Source of the DNA: AC-49 sp963766605
Lineage (GTDB): Bacteria > Actinomycetota > Thermoleophilia > Solirubrobacterales > Solirubrobacteraceae
Assembly: GCA_963766605.1 (NCBI GenBank)
Contig: CAVYAT010000006.1
Location: 124,001-188,000, forward strand
Reading direction: 5' to 3'
Length of the DNA stretch: 64,000 nucleotides
The position numbers were made by a program, and so were the translations under genes. Of this stretch, positions 61,441 through 64,000 are shown piece after piece; position 1 is the first letter of the stretch; each line of letters starts with the position of its first letter. The notes under the pieces are model-generated. The model was not told where the DNA came from and did not search any database. It was given only the letters and a program-made list of their open reading frames with translations.

Positions 61441-63284
61441 GCGAGCGGCCGGGCTCGGGGTCCGCGAACGTCCACGCCTCGATCTGGGCGCTGCGACCGC
61501 GGACCTCGAGCTCGCCGACCCGCCGCAGGCCCGACGCGTCGTCGCGCAGCAGCGCGCGGCGCGTCGCGCCGGCGATCAGGATCGGACAGCCGGCGTCCTT
61601 GGTCATCCCCTGAAGGCGGGCCGCCGTGTTGGTCGTGTCGCCGACGGCGGCGTATTCGAGACGCCGCTCGGAGCCGACGTTGCCCGACATCACCGGCCCG
61701 CTGCAGATGCCGATCCCGATTGCGAACGGCTCGGACACGCCGGTCTCGGTGACCCATGCGTTGAAGCGCGCCAGGCGCGTGTCGAGCATGTCGCGCGCCG
61801 CGGCCAGCGCGCGATCGGCGTGGTCGTCCTGGGCCAGCGGCGCGCCGAAGACGGCCATGATCCCGTCGCCCATGTAGGCGACGACCGTCCCGCCGTGGTC
61901 GAGGATCGCGTCGCTCATCTCGGTCAGGTAGCGGTTGAGCAGCTCGATGACCTTCTCGGCCGGAAGCTGCTCGGCGGTCGTCGTGAACGACCGCAGGTCG
62001 CAGAACATGACCGTCGACTCAAGCCGCGTCCCGCCGAGGCGCAGTTCGTCGTCGGCCTGCGCGGCGACCTCGTCGACGACCTGCGGCGGGACGAAGCGCG
62101 AGAACGCCGCGCGCAGGCGGCGCCGGTCGCGCACGTCGGTCGCGTAGGCGACACCCAGGGTGCCGATGAACCCGAAGAACAGCGCCAGCGCCGGGGCGGC
62201 GACCGGCAGGATCGTGCCCGAGTTGAACGCGAGCTGGGCGACGACCGCGTAGAGGACGGCGTAGGCGACCGGGATCCACAGCCAGCGCAGGCCGGTCAGG
62301 CGCAGGGCGCTGAGCGGGACGATCAGGCCGGCGAGGACGATCAGGAGGATGGTCAGCCAGCCCGGCGCCCCGCGCAGCGGGATGCCGCGCAGCACGGTTT
62401 CGATCGCGTTCGCCTCGATCTCCGGGCCGGGCATGTTGCGATCGCCGATCGCGGTGGGATGGGTGTCCTGCAGGCTCGGGTCCGTGTCACCGATGACCAC
62501 GATCTTGTTGCGAAAGCGCGACGGCGCAACCCGCCCCGCCAGCACGTCGGCAAACGACTCCGTCGGGATCGTCCCCGCCGGTCCGGCGAAGTCGATCCAC
62601 GCCCCGTCACCGGAAAACCCCTGCCGATCGACGGCGCGACCCCCGCGGCGGGCCGCGGCGACCGCGAAGGACGGCAGGTCCCTGAAACTCGTAGGGGACC
62701 TGGCGGAACACCCCGCCTCGCGCGTGAAAGCTCGTGCTTCCGGCGACCGCACGGGCGGCGCGAAGAGTGGCCGCGTTGCCGAGCACCGGGGTTGTACCCC
62801 CGGGGTTGACGATGCTCGTCGCCATCACGACGTTCCCGGCGCGCCGGATCGCGTTGAACAACGCCCGGTCGTCAGCGTCGTCGGTCGGCGACGTGATCTC
62901 GAGGTCCAAGGCGATCACACGTGCACCGTCACGGCGCAGCGCGTCGATCACCCGCGCGTCGAGCCGTCGCGGAAGCGGCGGGCGATGCAGTGTGGCGATC
63001 GTGCGCGCGTCGATTCCCACGAGCGCCACGTCGCTCGGCGGATGACGCGCCCCGCGGACCGAGAACCGCGCGTCGACGCTGGCCAACTCGGATCGCCGGG
63101 TAACGTGCGTCGCGTGCGCCAGCACGGCAAGACCGGCGGCGCTCACGCCGACGACGATCAGCCACACGGCCCTACGTCGCTGCCGCCGCGTCCGCACCCG
63201 TGCAGGGTAATCCCGGATACCGAAACGTCGCGAACGTGACAGAAGATCTGTCAGCGTCAACATCGTTGTGGACAACCGCCGCAT
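61424..63284 (-). CDS. CHASE2-domain adenylate/guanylate cyclase, frameshifted near 62685
   Basis: The N-terminal part has a transmembrane helix (VWLIVVGVSAAGLAVLAH) and an extracytoplasmic CHASE2 sensor (VDARFSVRGARHPPSDVALV, RDGARVIALDLEI). A one-base shift near 62685 (VPYEF to RDLPSFAVAAARRG) leads to the rest of CHASE2, three more helices and a class III cyclase domain. The cyclase metal-binding Asp motifs are STVMFCDLRSFT and YMGDGIMAVFGAP. It makes cAMP or cGMP in response to an unknown outside signal. The exact start is open: ATG 63284, ATG 63263 or GTG 63197. A palindrome lies near the 5' end. Confidence 0.82.
63237..63253. promoter_or_regulatory. Palindrome between the divergent cyclase and NHL genes
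   Basis: TGACAGA-AGA-TCTGTCA is a perfect 7-bp inverted repeat with a 3-nt spacer. If the cyclase starts at 63197 or thereabouts, it lies in a true intergenic region 60 bp before the NHL gene and could control both. It might also be part of the 5' coding region if the cyclase starts upstream. Confidence 0.45.
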
Positions 63285-63312
63285 CTACCGTGTCGGTCGA
63301 GGGTTCCACCAG

Positions 63313-64000
63313 ATGAAGCTCATGACCCGCCATCGCTCTGCTGTCGCCGCCGCCGGCCTTGTCGCCGCACTGCTGGCGCTGCCGACCTCTTCGGGCCGTT
63401 CGCAGGCCCCGGTTCCGGCCGGCAACGGAACGATCACCACACTCGCCGGCACGACGCCCGGCTTCGCCGGCGACGGCGGCCCGGCCGACAAGGCGCTGAT
63501 CGATACGCCCAACGACGTCGCGTTCCTCGCCGCCAACAACTTCCTGATCGCCGACACGAACAACAACCGCATCCGCCAGGTCACGCCGAACGGGATCATC
63601 AACACCGTCGCCGGCGGCCAGATCCCCGGCCTTTCCGGCGACGGCGGCCCGGCGACGAGCGCCCAGCTCGATCAACCGCACGGCGTCACCGCGCTGCCCG
63701 GCGGTGGCTACCTGATCGCCGACACACTCAACAACCGCATCCGCAAGGTCAACGCGGCCGGCGTCATCACGACGATCGCCGGCGGGGCGCAGGGCTTCAG
63801 TGGCGACGGCGGCCCGGCGACCGCCGCGCAGCTGTCGCTGCCCAGCGACACCGCGGTCGCGGCCGACGGCTCGATCCTGATCGCCGACGCTGGCAACGAC
63901 CGGATCCGCAAGATCTCCCCGGCCGGGACCATCACGACGATCGCCGGCACGACGCGCGGCTTCGGCGGCGACGGCGGCCCCGCCACCGGCGCCCAGCTGA
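63313..64000 (+). CDS. Secreted NHL-repeat protein (3' truncated by the window edge)
   Basis: The frame begins MKLMTRHRSAVAAAGLVAAL, a signal peptide, then tandem repeats of about 55-56 residues: GDGGPA ... LIADTNNNRIRQV and LIADTLNNRIRKV. These are NHL beta-propeller blades. The DNA unit GGCGACGGCGGCCC recurs at about 63469, 63637, 63802 and 63967. It has no stop before 64000, so the 3' end is beyond the window. Role unknown; extracellular binding or scaffolding is likely. An ATG at 63322 is an alternative start. Confidence 0.85.
   Translation, partial: MKLMTRHRSAVAAAGLVAALLALPTSSGRSQAPVPAGNGTITTLAGTTPGFAGDGGPADKALIDTPNDVAFLAANNFLIADTNNNRIRQVTPNGIINTVAGGQIPGLSGDGGPATSAQLDQPHGVTALPGGGYLIADTLNNRIRKVNAAGVITTIAGGAQGFSGDGGPATAAQLSLPSDTAVAADGSILIADAGNDRIRKISPAGTITTIAGTTRGFGGDGGPATGAQL

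Overview
The window is about 70% GC and very densely coded, with no gap of 300 bases or more between genes. It looks like a chromosome segment of a high-GC actinobacterium, most likely class Thermoleophilia (Solirubrobacter/Conexibacter-like). The clues are the gene order valS-folC ... ndk-maf-mreB-mreC-mreD-mrdA-rodA-rng-rplU-rpmA, the clpX-clpP-tig block, and many secreted proteins with Ig-like, PKD, NHL and PASTA modules. This placement is an inference from gene content and style; no rRNA or tRNA gene is visible to confirm it. No phage, insertion sequence, CRISPR array or plasmid function is visible.

Layout. Positions 1-3239 hold the 3' part of a secreted sugar-dehydrogenase-like protein with six exactly phased 255-bp Ig-like repeats, followed by an SDR oxidoreductase. 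Positions 4000-20728, all on the minus strand, form the housekeeping core: valS, folC, a polar amino-acid ABC transporter with a coupled 38-residue membrane peptide, a zinc-ribbon membrane protein, ndk, maf, the rod-shape/elongasome genes (mreB, mreC, mreD, mrdA, rodA), RNase G/E and ribosomal proteins L21 and L27. Positions 20744-25696 hold a J-domain gene divergent from valS, a decayed AbiEi/DUF559 gene, clpX, clpP, tig and a 50-residue peptide gene.

Positions 25715-43476 are mostly metabolic and envelope genes: a nitrilase-type hydrolase, tatA, a cyclopropane fatty acid synthase, an SGNH hydrolase, a fatty-acid desaturase, an MBL-fold hydrolase, a thioesterase, a biotinyl-carboxyltransferase fusion, an enoyl-CoA hydratase, a membrane-tethered ECF sigma factor, a diguanylate cyclase, two regulators, a CalB-like lipase, two membrane proteins of unknown role and Ohr. 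Positions 43559-54372 hold a beta-helix/PKD/PASTA protein, a TetR-linked ABC exporter, stress and redox genes, an acyl-CoA synthetase, a MarR-MFS pair and a tyrosine phosphatase. Positions 54432-64000 hold a tandem palindromic repeat, an amine oxidoreductase, a beta-propeller protein, a stretch with many frameshifts (57.2-59.2 kb), two PKD proteins, a CHASE2-adenylate cyclase and the start of an NHL-repeat protein.

How the genes work together. The elongasome genes are translationally coupled by GTGA overlaps and run on into rng-rplU-rpmA. ClpX, ClpP and trigger factor form a protein folding and turnover unit. Fatty-acid genes (cfa, desaturase, carboxylase fusion, hydratase, acyl-CoA synthetase, thioesterase) recur through the middle and suggest an active lipid metabolism. 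The frameshifts spread over otherwise conserved genes (mreC, the LLM oxidoreductase, a PKD protein, the cyclase) look more like local consensus errors than genuine decay.
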